In this document: piece after piece, positions 15,511-22,737 of the stretch
Layout of the letters: the number at the start of each line of letters is the position of its first letter
Position numbering within the stretch: position 1 is the first letter of the stretch
DNA from: JAHFOW01 sp964370795
GTDB lineage: Bacteria; Planctomycetota; Brocadiia; Brocadiales; Brocadiaceae
Reading direction: 5' to 3'
DNA: 26,459 nt
NCBI GenBank assembly: GCA_964370795.1
Contig: CAYJME010000017.1
Span: 1-26,459, forward strand
Notes under the pieces: generated by a model
Database searches by the model: none
What the model saw: the letters and a program-made list of their open reading frames with translations, nothing else
Told to the model about the DNA's origin: nothing
Made by a program: the position numbers and the translations under genes

Positions 15511-15619
15511 GGTAGGAGCCGTCTCCCGACGGCGATGGACAATCGTTCGACTGAACGCGCACGACAAAACTCACAACGGCGTGCATATACCCGGTCGCCA
15601 ACAGGAGTTGGCTCCTACC
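15511..15619. repeat. 109-bp element with inverted ends, copy 1
   Basis: Begins GGTAGGAGCC and ends GGCTCCTACC, perfect 10-bp terminal inverted repeats. A second copy of identical length at 17490-17598 differs at about eight positions. Both are followed by the same AAAAATCTTGAAATTCC. It lies just upstream of the 43-aa peptide gene. No coding function is seen; it looks like a MITE or REP-doublet. Confidence 0.85.
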
Positions 15620-15636
15620 AAAAATCTTGAAATTCC

Positions 15637-15927
15637 CATACATTTATCAGGTTCGTAGTGACGACTTTAGTAGTCCTGCATAGCTATTATCCATAACGAA
15701 GCGCTGTTTTATTCTACCATTTTGAATGTTTCTGCGCCAATTACGATTTATCCTTTCCAAGGGCGCATTTCAACATTAAAATGCCTTTGTAATAGTTCAC
15801 TGCCAAAATGATTCCCTGAAAATTTTAAAGTGAAAGAAAATCAAGAAGCCGTTATAATAGTAAAATAAATAATATCAACACTTAAGACATAACTCTATAT
15901 CCTATTTTATGAAGGAGGCAACTAACC
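15637..15927 (+). promoter_or_regulatory. Non-coding leader with possible -10 for the toxin-antitoxin pair
   Basis: About 290 bases without a gene. TATAAT at 15853-15858 lies 70 bases before the antitoxin and could be a -10 box, but the matching -35 is poor. A GACGACTTTAGTAGTC stretch near 15660 recalls the GCGACTAAAGTCGC palindrome at 17630. GAAGGAGG at 15911-15918 is a strong ribosome site for the ATG at 15928. Confidence 0.35.
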
Positions 15928-16116
15928 ATGAGTACAGCGAAAGAAGAGGTAAAGCATCTCCTGGATAAACTTCCCGATAATTGCTCATTGGAGGACATCC
16001 AGTACCACCTCTATGTGGTCGAGAAAATCCGAAGAGGAATCGAGCGTGCTGAAAAGGAAAGAACGCTAAGCCAGGACGAGGTTGAAAGAAAGCTCAATAA
16101 ATGGACATCGAAGTAA
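15928..16116 (+). CDS. Antitoxin of a RelE/ParE-type toxin-antitoxin module
   Basis: A 62-residue, charged, helical protein (MSTAKEEVKHLLDKLPDNCS, ending VERKLNKWTSK). It has the look of the small addiction-module antitoxins that pair with RelE/ParE toxins: a short N-terminal dimerising part (LLDKLPDNCSLEDIQYHLYV) and a helical C-terminus that would wrap the toxin. It starts after GAAGGAGG and its end overlaps the toxin gene by 16 bases, the usual coupling. Such antitoxins generally repress their own promoter. Assigned mainly from size and pairing, with moderate similarity by eye. Confidence 0.8.
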   Translation: MSTAKEEVKHLLDKLPDNCSLEDIQYHLYVVEKIRRGIERAEKERTLSQDEVERKLNKWTSK

Positions 16117-16403
16117 GGTGGTCGCCAGAGGCTACAGAAGACACTGAATCAATTGCCGAATATATTGCGCGGGATTCCGAATTTTATGCACAGTCCGTTG
16201 TCACAGAAATCCTTGCAGTTTCCCGTCATATACATGAATTTTCATTGATTGGCCGCATTGTGCCAGAAATCGGGGACGAACGGATAAGAGAATTGTTCAT
16301 TTATAATTACCGCGTGGTATACCGGGTCGAACCCACTCGAATTCTCATCGTAGCGGTAACTCATGGAAAACATTTACTGGAGAGCATTTCAGAAAGATTT
16401 TAG
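16101..16403 (+). CDS. RelE/ParE-family toxin
   Basis: A 100-residue RelE/ParE-superfamily protein. It begins MDIEVRWSPEATEDTESIAE, the conserved first strand and helix (W-S-P-x-A-x-x-D-x-x-x-I-x-x-YI), and ends with the strands RELFIYNYRVVYRVE and RILIVAVTHGKHLL, typical of ParE and RelE folds. RelE toxins cut mRNA on the ribosome and ParE toxins poison DNA gyrase; the sequence alone does not settle which. The ParE-like HGKHLL ending leans toward ParE. The antitoxin overlaps its start by 16 bases. This module sits in the middle of the decayed island and may help to keep it in the chromosome. Confidence 0.88.
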   Translation: MDIEVRWSPEATEDTESIAEYIARDSEFYAQSVVTEILAVSRHIHEFSLIGRIVPEIGDERIRELFIYNYRVVYRVEPTRILIVAVTHGKHLLESISERF

Positions 16404-16630
16404 GACAGATAAAAAAATATTCACTCAGAGACACAAAGAAATACCTAAAAATCGAATTACGAATATCGAACAAGGAATTTTGAATTATGACAGCCCACAA
16501 AACACACAAAAGGCGCGAAAATAATTTTCGTGTTCTTTCGTATATTCCGCGGGAGATTTTTATTCCTTCGACATGCATTATTCCTTGTTCTTTATTCGAT
16601 ATTCTCTTTTAAAAATCCTCTTCATGGTTG
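16404..16630. other. Non-coding junk-like spacer with half-inverted repeats
   Basis: No gene is seen. The phrase GAATATCGAA-CAAGGAAT at about 16461-16478 recurs in inverted form near 16580-16608 as ATTCCTTGTTCTTTATTCGATATTC. These could pair over about 100 bases and look like degraded repeat copies. Confidence 0.45.
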
Positions 16631-16716
16631 CGCCTGCCTGTGCGTTGCCCGCAGCCAGATGTCCCTCGTCCCTCATCTCTCGTCCTTCGTCTATCGTCTG
16701 TCATCTGTCGTCCCTC
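16631..16716. repeat. Dispersed repeat plus degenerate 7-bp tandem repeat, copy A
   Basis: A 41-base segment (16631-16671) is repeated with one mismatch at 17671-17711. Overlapping it, 16661-16716 consists of eight 7-base units: GTCCCTC, GTCCCTC, ATCTCTC, GTCCTTC, GTCTATC, GTCTGTC, ATCTGTC, GTCCCTC. The period is exact and only internal positions vary. The end of the surface-protein pseudogene runs into it. Confidence 0.85.
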
Positions 16717-17447
16717 GCCACTTCCTCACCTTCACCCTCACCGGCCCGTGCATAGTCTTTGCCCCTGACAAATCCACGTCCTCGAGTTTATAGTAATAAA
16801 TGCCCGTCCGTTTCGGGGTATCCGTATAATTCATACACAGCGCCCTCCTGCGGGCTGCCCTTTGCTTGTATCTGTGCATCATTGAGCTTGCGGTATTTCC
16901 CCTTCTTGCCCCGTGCGCGGTAGACGTTAAACCCGGCGTTGTCTATCTCTGCCGCCGTCTCCCAGGTCAGGGTTACTGTACTATCGTTATTTGCCTTACC
17001 TGTAAAGGATACTAGTTCCACCGCAGTGGGATTGCTCGACTGATACCGCGCCATGGCAAAGTCATAGTTTGTTCCATAATTGGTATATCCTGCGACCACG
17101 ATCTTGCCATCTGACTGAATCGCAACGGCGTAGCCAGAATCCCAATTGTCAAAGTTTGTGATAACCTTGCCGTCCGTATCAAAGGTCGTATCCAGCGATC
17201 CATTGGTGTTGTACCGCTACATGACAAAGTCATAGTTTGTTCCATTATAGGTATATCCTGCGACCACAATCTTACCACTTGATTGCATCGCAACGGCATA
17301 GCCATTATCCGTACTGCCAAAGTCTGTGGTAACCTTGCCGTCCGTATCAAAGGTCGTATCCAGGTCGCCATCCGCTGCGTATGACGTCACTTGTGATACC
17401 AAACACATCCCAACAATACACATCACCCTTATTATCGTTTTCATCAT
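16691..17447 (-). pseudogene. Delta-60-repeat surface protein, inactivated
   Basis: From ATG 17445-17447 (GGGAGG upstream) the frame gives a signal peptide (MMKTIIRVMCIVGMCLVSQV, cleavage after SYA), then two delta-60 repeats: GDLDTTFDTDGKVTTDFGS ... GKIVVAGYTYNGTNYDFVM and NTNGSLDTTFDTDGKVITNF ... GKIVVAGYTNYGTNYDFAM. The first is cut by TAG at 17217-17219 where Ala is expected; the frame then stays open. Next is a fibronectin-like module (TAVELVSFTGKANNDSTVTL, AGFNVYRARGKKGKYRKLND). A one-base insertion near 16828 (GAATTATAC for GAATATAC) shifts the frame, so the tail TGIYYYKLEDVDLSGAKTMH is in another frame. Such proteins are exported and probably surface-bound. Two separate lesions make it a pseudogene. 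Confidence 0.85.
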
Positions 17448-17489
17448 CTTCAAACCATTCCTCCCTTTCTCCCGTTTGTAGCGCCAACT

Positions 17490-17598
17490 GGTAGGAGCCG
17501 TCTCCTGACGGCGATGGGCAATCGTTTGGCTGAAGGCGCACGACAAAACTTACAACGGCGTGCATATACCCGGTCGTCAACTGGAGTTGGCTCCTACC
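17490..17598. repeat. 109-bp element with inverted ends, copy 2
   Basis: Same length and same GGTAGGAGCC/GGCTCCTACC ends as the copy at 15511, with about eight base differences. It lies immediately upstream of the delta-60 protein gene, in the same orientation and at the same kind of place (before a minus-strand start) as copy 1. Confidence 0.85.
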
Positions 17599-17629
17599 AA
17601 AAATCTTGAAATTCCTTAACATCAAGGAA

Positions 17630-17643
17630 GCGACTAAAGTCGC
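17630..17643. repeat. Small palindrome GCGACT-AA-AGTCGC
   Basis: A 6-2-6 inverted repeat. The phrase GCGACTTTAGTCGC is one I recall as a common dispersed repeat core. A degraded relative lies near 15660, each downstream of one of the 109-bp elements. Confidence 0.5.
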
Positions 17644-17670
17644 CACTACAAACGATCCTCTTTGTGGCTT

Positions 17671-17728
17671 CGCCTGCCTGTGCGTTGCCCGCAGACAGAT
17701 GTCCCTCGTCCTTCTTCCCTCGTCCATC
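17671..17728. repeat. Dispersed repeat plus 7-bp tandem repeat, copy B
   Basis: 17671-17711 matches 16631-16671 with one mismatch. Here the 7-base repeat has only four units (17701-17728: GTCCCTC, GTCCTTC, TTCCCTC, GTCCATC) against eight in copy A, so the array changes length. It directly follows a protein tail in both cases. Confidence 0.8.
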
Positions 17729-17730
17729 GT

Positions 17731-17814
17731 TACTTCTTCACCTTCAACCTCACCGGCCCGTGCATGGTCTTTGCACCTGACAGGTCAACGTCCTCGTTCT
17801 TTATTCGATACTTG
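17731..17814 (-). pseudogene. Detached C-terminal tail of a surface protein
   Basis: In the frame shifted from the C25 peptidase, the minus strand encodes KYRIKNEDVDLSGAKTMHGP and then VRLKVKK before TAA at 17731-17733. This is nearly the same as the tail YYKLEDVDLSGAKTMHGPVR of the delta-60 protein 1 kb away. It has no start or body of its own. Either it is the displaced end of the peptidase, out of frame after an indel near 17812, or a leftover of another gene duplicated together with the repeat behind it. Confidence 0.7.
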
Positions 17815-19954
17815 AAATATCCTCCCGCGTAGCCGGGTCGCCAAAGAGTATATATGTTTCAATGAGTTCATCCCAATAATTATCCAGAGGATACATGCTC
17901 AGCTTTGCTGCAGTCGTTGTCACGCCCAATTCCGTTTTTTTGTTCTGTATTATGCGCTTATAAAATTCACGCATCAATATCTGATGATATATGGGAAAGC
18001 TTAGTCCCGTGGGCGCCCACACGGCGATGGCACCTTTCTTCGGAAGCCTTTGGAATCCCTCCGCAAGGGAAAATCTGGTTTGAAATCCCGGGAAAAATCC
18101 ATTGAGGCAGTCTGCCACCGTTACTACCGCTAACTTATGGGCATTGTTTAACGATGGAAGATCGCCAACGCCAAAGCTAGGCTTGTTGTTCCATAAGCCC
18201 CACCGGTCTACCGCCCCGTGCCCTGCATAATTGATGAAGTAATCGCCGTTATTTACCGATTGTATGATGTCATCCACGGGTAATCCTGATGTATAGTTGG
18301 CAACATAAACCCGGTCAAAGGTAAAATCATCGGGAAAAAGACCTGCAATCACCTCGCATGTATCGGTAAAAACCGCGTCGTCATCGTCCGCAACAAGCAG
18401 GACATGCTGAGTCCTGTCGCCCTCCGGCGGTTTCCGATCATACGCAACGATCTTGTTGACTATGTCGTATGCCTGAGACGCCGATTGTGTGCTCAATCTC
18501 CCGACAAACATATCAGGCAAAATATCATCGCCGCTTACGCACACAAACCAGTTGTCGGTCGGCGTCTCCCCCAGTATTTCCGTCCCGATAATCTGAGACG
18601 GCACGTAATTGATCGAACCGGTGTGATAATTGTCCTTATAATCCTGACATCCGTCGCCCAACAATACCACATACGTAGGGGCGGGTTGAATCCAGTTTTG
18701 ATAAGCATACGACAAGAAGTCACGGATGGCCTTTGGATGAAAGATACCATAATTAAACTCATCATAAATATCACAGACCTTTACCACAACGGTCCTCAGC
18801 CCCTTCGATTTCCGGTACCGCGCCAGCTTTTGAGCGCCATTATAAAAGGCGTCATGGGTTATAATGACGTAGTCTGCGCCTCTGTTCGGCGACTTCCAGT
18901 CAGAAGGCTGGTCAGTCACGATGGTTTCAGGTTTTTTGTGGCGATTGGGCGTTAACGCCAGATAACGGGTCTTTGCCTTTGCCTTGTCCTTAAAAAGGAG
19001 CGTATAAAGGCCTTTCTTCTTTTTAACGGTTGTGTTGATTATACGAAGCGGATGAGCCGGATCGGTAATGTCAAAGACCTCTATATCATTGCTCGTGAAT
19101 TTTTGAACTTCAAACCGGAAAACGCCTGATTTTGGCGCTTTGAACAAGAGACTATCATCCTCCGCCTGGTAGGTATCAAAATAGCCGACCTCTATCCAAT
19201 TCAGCAATACCAGATCAGCCGCGGCGGACGTATCACCAACGGATTCCACACGTACGGTGTTCGTGCCTTCTTCCAGAGAGGCATGAGGTATGTTTACTCT
19301 ATGGTCAAATATGGCCTGGCCATCCCATCGTTGATCGTCTATCTGGGCGCCGTTCAAATAAATCCTGGTATGGTGGTCGGGATTTATCTGCGTATCATTA
19401 GTACGCCCCTTCATTCTCACCTGTATTGTGGCAGTTCCAGGGACATTAGCCAGGTTATTCAGTGCTACAGGGTAGTCCCTTGCCTCTTTCATGGTGTAAC
19501 TTTCACCCCAGAACCAATGGTCATGACCCGCGCCAAAAGGGATCGTCTGCCAATAATAGCTGTCCAGTTCAACATGCATCGTATCAGGAAAATATTCCGG
19601 AATGGGGGGAGTTCCTGAAATGTCACCGTTTTTACTCCCCATGCGTTTCCCCTGTGTCTTTCCTGCCTTCAACCAGTATATATTTTGACTGGTATAGACG
19701 TCTTTATTGGCAATGCCGTAAAAAATGATGTAATCCGATGCGTCGAATACACCGTCATCTTCGTCAATCACGGAAATAGGGACTTCCTTGCCGAGGTTGA
19801 ACATTTTTATGGCACGGGGATCCGTGACGTCCACCTTGAGCCCTGCATGTGCAAGGTCGTCGTGGGTAATTTTATACACGCCATCCTCTTTTACCCCGAT
19901 CTTGATTGCGAGGAAATTTTCATTATTTTTTGGTGGATTTTGGGGGAAGGACAA
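17801..19954 (-). CDS. C25 (gingipain-type) cysteine peptidase, 5'-truncated
   Basis: A 717-codon frame. The N-terminal part starts abruptly with LAIKIGVKEDGVYKITHDDL, the opening strand of the pro-domain in C25 peptidases, with no signal peptide before it. A carbohydrate-binding-like beta region follows, then the catalytic domain (DYVIITHDAFYNGAQKLARY, VLLGDGCQDY, VGRLSTQSASQAYDIVNK). The catalytic dyad is visible: His579 in NYAGHGAVD and Cys616 in VADCLNGFF, 37 apart, similar to gingipain R. It ends YILFGDPATREDISSIE. The only start available is TTG at 19952-19954, inside a palindromic repeat, so export as written is unlikely. A surface-protein tail lies just beyond the stop in another frame. 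The catalytic body looks intact; both ends look damaged. It was probably an exported protease. Confidence 0.75.
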   Translation of the reverse strand: MSFPQNPPKNNENFLAIKIGVKEDGVYKITHDDLAHAGLKVDVTDPRAIKMFNLGKEVPISVIDEDDGVFDASDYIIFYGIANKDVYTSQNIYWLKAGKTQGKRMGSKNGDISGTPPIPEYFPDTMHVELDSYYWQTIPFGAGHDHWFWGESYTMKEARDYPVALNNLANVPGTATIQVRMKGRTNDTQINPDHHTRIYLNGAQIDDQRWDGQAIFDHRVNIPHASLEEGTNTVRVESVGDTSAAADLVLLNWIEVGYFDTYQAEDDSLLFKAPKSGVFRFEVQKFTSNDIEVFDITDPAHPLRIINTTVKKKKGLYTLLFKDKAKAKTRYLALTPNRHKKPETIVTDQPSDWKSPNRGADYVIITHDAFYNGAQKLARYRKSKGLRTVVVKVCDIYDEFNYGIFHPKAIRDFLSYAYQNWIQPAPTYVVLLGDGCQDYKDNYHTGSINYVPSQIIGTEILGETPTDNWFVCVSGDDILPDMFVGRLSTQSASQAYDIVNKIVAYDRKPPEGDRTQHVLLVADDDDAVFTDTCEVIAGLFPDDFTFDRVYVANYTSGLPVDDIIQSVNNGDYFINYAGHGAVDRWGLWNNKPSFGVGDLPSLNNAHKLAVVTVADCLNGFFPGFQTRFSLAEGFQRLPKKGAIAVWAPTGLSFPIYHQILMREFYKRIIQNKKTELGVTTTAAKLSMYPLDNYWDELIETYILFGDPATREDISSIE

Positions 19955-20822
19955 CCCCCTGAGTCCCCCTTTGTTAGGGGGATTTCTTGCGGATGCGTCT
20001 TTCCTGAAACAGAAGGGCGATTTAATGACGGGTAGTTCACTAAGGTACGTTGTAAGAGTTCTTCAAATGCAGGACTTTGCAATGGAGTATCCACCGTATT
20101 CTTTGTCTGAGCGCCATCGCAGGTAATTTGTATGCGTATGCGTTGGTATACATGAACATCTCCGCTCGCGGAATTATGCAGAAAGACGATGTGGTGAATT
20201 GATGTCGGGTCGCCCAGACTCAGGGGAACGATTTCCTCAATATCCACGACGGTTTTTTCAAACCATGTGGGGGCGCTGCTTGTATCCCGTGAAATACCCG
20301 TGAGTTCAAAAGTGCCACTACGTACCATAAGGCTACGGGGATATGGATACACCTTATGGTCAAGTCTGTCAATAGCAGCCGCCTCGTCAGAAAGGAACCT
20401 GAATCCCCGTCTGACGAGTTCCAGCACAGGGTAGTCTTACCATGGTATGCATCCGCAATGACGAGCAACGCCTGATTGTTATAAGAAACAACCCCGGCAT
20501 GGATCAGGAAGTGGCTTCGTATGGTGGTAAAGACGGCGCTGATAATCCTTTCATAAGCATATCCATCCAGTAATCTGATGTCATGGACAGGATAGACCTC
20601 CTGGTTACAGACGATTACCGGCATACCCCACGGATTACCGGCGTTGAACCCAACAAAAAAATCCAGGTGCGTGTCCGGCGATGGGCATGGTTCACGGCGT
20701 AAAAATCTGCGATAAATACGGGCAAAATTATCGAGAAATTCTCTGGAATCAGAGGCAATGGTTACCGATACGTCAGAAAAACGCAGATACACCGGGTGAA
20801 TATCAATTTGAGTGAAATCCAT
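19891..20822 (-). pseudogene. HPr-kinase-like protein, frameshifted
   Basis: From ATG 20820-20822 the frame gives about 130 residues ending HAGVVSYNNQALLVIADAYHGKTTL. Just there the frame breaks: between 20427 and 20432 one base seems missing, and the next frame continues VLELVRRGFRFLSDEAAAID and YPYPRSLMVRSGTFEL, which are the following segments of HPr-kinase-related proteins. The P-loop is also unusual: the first Gly of GxxxxGKT is Ala. The second frame reads into a palindromic repeat and stops at 19891, so the last 35 or so codons are not native. Such kinases accompany PqqD-like proteins, nucleotidyltransferases and short peptides in RiPP-like clusters, where relatives phosphorylate the peptide. 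The start lies only about 18 bases after a strong terminator, so no promoter fits. Confidence 0.75.
19955..19984. repeat. C-rich/G-rich palindromic repeat at a gene junction
   Basis: TCCCCC (19964-19969) and GGGGGA (19977-19982) form a hairpin with loop TTTGTTA, preceded by another CCCCC run (19955-19959). The type CCCCCTTTGTTAGGGGG is a frequent dispersed palindrome. The open frame of the C25 peptidase begins at its edge and the HPr-kinase-like frame runs into it from the other side. Confidence 0.6.
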
Positions 20823-20840
20823 AACACTGAACTCAAAATA

Positions 20841-20878
20841 AAAAAAAGGCATCTAATAAACATTAGATGCCTTTTTTT
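20841..20878. terminator. Bidirectional rho-independent terminator
   Basis: A perfect 10-bp stem, GGCATCTAAT (20848-20857) and ATTAGATGCC (20862-20871), closes on AAAC, flanked by seven A on the left and seven T on the right. It works in both directions. It lies 31 bases after the stop of the octaheme cytochrome gene and ends the respiratory operon. Confidence 0.95.
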
Positions 20879-20908
20879 GAAATAAAACTACTTATACAAA
20901 CGTATCAA

Positions 20909-22657
20909 CTATTCACGACAACGTGCATCGCGCTTCTTCTTCCAAACAGCAGCGCCAAACATGAGAACAGCAACAACTCCTATGATACTACCAACCATAC
21001 CCGCAACACCTTTTCTCTCCTTTGCAGCAAGCATCTCATCAACCTTCTTACCTCTCTTGAGTGCTATAGCCTGGCTTTCCAAATTATTGATGCCTTGATA
21101 TACCTTAGCAGAACCGTACCACCACATAATATCCTGCTGACCGTGGGCAGCGCCTTTATAAGCGTGCGCTTTGTCACCAAACCACATATTAGCATAGGTA
21201 AGTTCAATCTCTGAAGGATTATTCTTTCCTGTCATAAATAAACCATACAAACCGAGAATTGGACCAATTACCGGTACTTTTCCTCCAGTTGTTTTAAAGG
21301 CTTTGTAAACGGCATCTCCCAATAAACCCGGTCCTAATGCATCGGCAAGCACATCGCCGAGAGGAAAAATATCCCTCTTCTTGATAGGGACATCAAACTC
21401 GTCTTTTGCCGCAAGGTCATCCAAAATTAACTGTGCCCTGTCTTGAAGATTCCACATTTCAAACATGAAATCATCCAGGTTTTGACGATACAACCTGGCA
21501 AATCTCGGACTGTGACATTTACTGCAAACTGCCGCCCACTGCTCCGACCTCTTTTTATTTTCAGGAGAATACACATCAAGGGTGTAATTCATTGGCGGTA
21601 AGTTAATGCCATAAGGATAATTCTTAAGCGATGACTTGTAATCTACACCCTTCGGCGGTACAGTTCCCATTCTCCATACACCCTTTGTTACAGGATTATG
21701 GGCAAATTTACCATTTCCCTGATCAAAGTGACAGAACTGACATGTAGGCGTTCTATAATCCTTACCTGGCACAACCTCTGCGAGCGGTTTCTCCCAGTCC
21801 CAGTGTTCACCTTCCATGTGGTAAATATAACCCATCTTCGATTCACCATAGCTTTCTGCGTCTGGATGATCAAAGCCCATATGGCAACTCATACATGCTT
21901 CCGGCCTTCGCCCTTCGGCTGCTGCAAATTTATGCCTTGTGTGGCATATATTACATCTATCGGTAGCATGACAAAGGTCGCAACCAAACTGTGCTGCCGG
22001 TGTTCCTCTTCTCGCCATCTCTGGATACCATGGTGGGATCACATTCGCAGCCAAACCATCAATGTGGTTTGGACGACCACGTTCAGACTCACTCATAAAT
22101 TCCGTAGTCTGCTGTGGGTGGCACTCACCACAGACCTGGGGAGTGGGCATACGTAATTCTTTATGGTCTTTACCATGGCAGTCACTACACGTTACCTCTT
22201 TCAGCTCCCTGCCAATAAGTTTTTCAATTTGCTGTGTTTTTTCAGCGAAACGAGGATTTTTCCTTGGTTTTGCATGGGTTGACTCCTCCCAATCCCTTAC
22301 AAATCCAGGTGTAACCTCTTCATGGCACTTAATGCAGTCGGTTGGTTTGTACTTTTCCAGCAACTGATCATAATATATCCCATCCGGTTTAACATAATGC
22401 CTGACCGGAAACCAGTACATCTGCAATGGCACAGGTTTATAAAGATTCTGCCACGGGCCTGCGCCCTTTTCCATGCCCACATTATTGGTAAACCAGTCCT
22501 TGAGCGTATCATTAGGATACAAAACATCATAATAGCTCATAGCCTTTTTTTGCATTTCTTTGAGCTCTGTTTCAGATTGAGCTTTAACGCTCCCGGTCTG
22601 CAAGCCCCAAATTAAGGGCGCGGCAAGCAAAATCGCACCCAATCTCAAAAACTTCAT
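20909..22657 (-). CDS. Membrane-anchored octaheme HAO-family cytochrome c
   Basis: A 582-residue protein with a signal peptide (MKFLRLGAILLAAPLIWGLQ, likely cut after KA near 26) and a C-terminal membrane helix (VGSIIGVVAVLMFGAAVW) followed by a basic end. Eight CxxCH heme sites appear in order: CIKCH, CSDCH, CGECH, CDLCH, CNICH, CMSCH, CQFCH and CSKCH, the number in the hydroxylamine/hydrazine oxidoreductase family. Whether the Tyr that cross-links the catalytic heme is present cannot be settled by eye; the candidate region is AAHGQQDIMWWYG. ATG 22655-22657 has GGGGAGGAG upstream. It is last in an operon with cytochrome b and hexaheme subunits, as in the Kuenenia Rieske/b complex that includes kuste4574. 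It faces the anammoxosome lumen by topology. It may carry electrons to or from nitrogen compounds. Confidence 0.9.
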   Translation of the reverse strand: MKFLRLGAILLAAPLIWGLQTGSVKAQSETELKEMQKKAMSYYDVLYPNDTLKDWFTNNVGMEKGAGPWQNLYKPVPLQMYWFPVRHYVKPDGIYYDQLLEKYKPTDCIKCHEEVTPGFVRDWEESTHAKPRKNPRFAEKTQQIEKLIGRELKEVTCSDCHGKDHKELRMPTPQVCGECHPQQTTEFMSESERGRPNHIDGLAANVIPPWYPEMARRGTPAAQFGCDLCHATDRCNICHTRHKFAAAEGRRPEACMSCHMGFDHPDAESYGESKMGYIYHMEGEHWDWEKPLAEVVPGKDYRTPTCQFCHFDQGNGKFAHNPVTKGVWRMGTVPPKGVDYKSSLKNYPYGINLPPMNYTLDVYSPENKKRSEQWAAVCSKCHSPRFARLYRQNLDDFMFEMWNLQDRAQLILDDLAAKDEFDVPIKKRDIFPLGDVLADALGPGLLGDAVYKAFKTTGGKVPVIGPILGLYGLFMTGKNNPSEIELTYANMWFGDKAHAYKGAAHGQQDIMWWYGSAKVYQGINNLESQAIALKRGKKVDEMLAAKERKGVAGMVGSIIGVVAVLMFGAAVWKKKRDARCRE

Positions 22658-22737
22658 TTTATGTCTCCTCCCCTTAAAACCCACAAACGTTAATAAACAT
22701 TTAGTAAATTAACTCTAAGAATTGACTTAAACTCACC

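Noticed and set aside
15343..15567. Longer peptide start at 15567 (MSCAFSRTIVHRR...)
   Set aside because: The extra part is encoded by the 109-bp repeat, and the same words appear before the delta-60 gene at 17546; the ribosome site supports 15474.
16661..16716. CRISPR-like array
   Set aside because: Units are 7 bases, contiguous and degenerate, without spacers.
5146..17447. Reading the two in-frame TAG codons (5323-5325, 17217-17219) as recoded amber (pyrrolysine)
   Set aside because: The second gene also has a frameshift, no pyl genes or suppressor tRNA are seen here, and pseudogene decay explains both.
18404..18955. Plus-strand ORF of 183 codons opposite the C25 peptidase
   Set aside because: A shadow of the peptidase: no family resemblance and the opposite strand has conserved catalytic motifs. 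The same holds for other ORFs antiparallel to pilT, tldD, tldE and the cytochromes.
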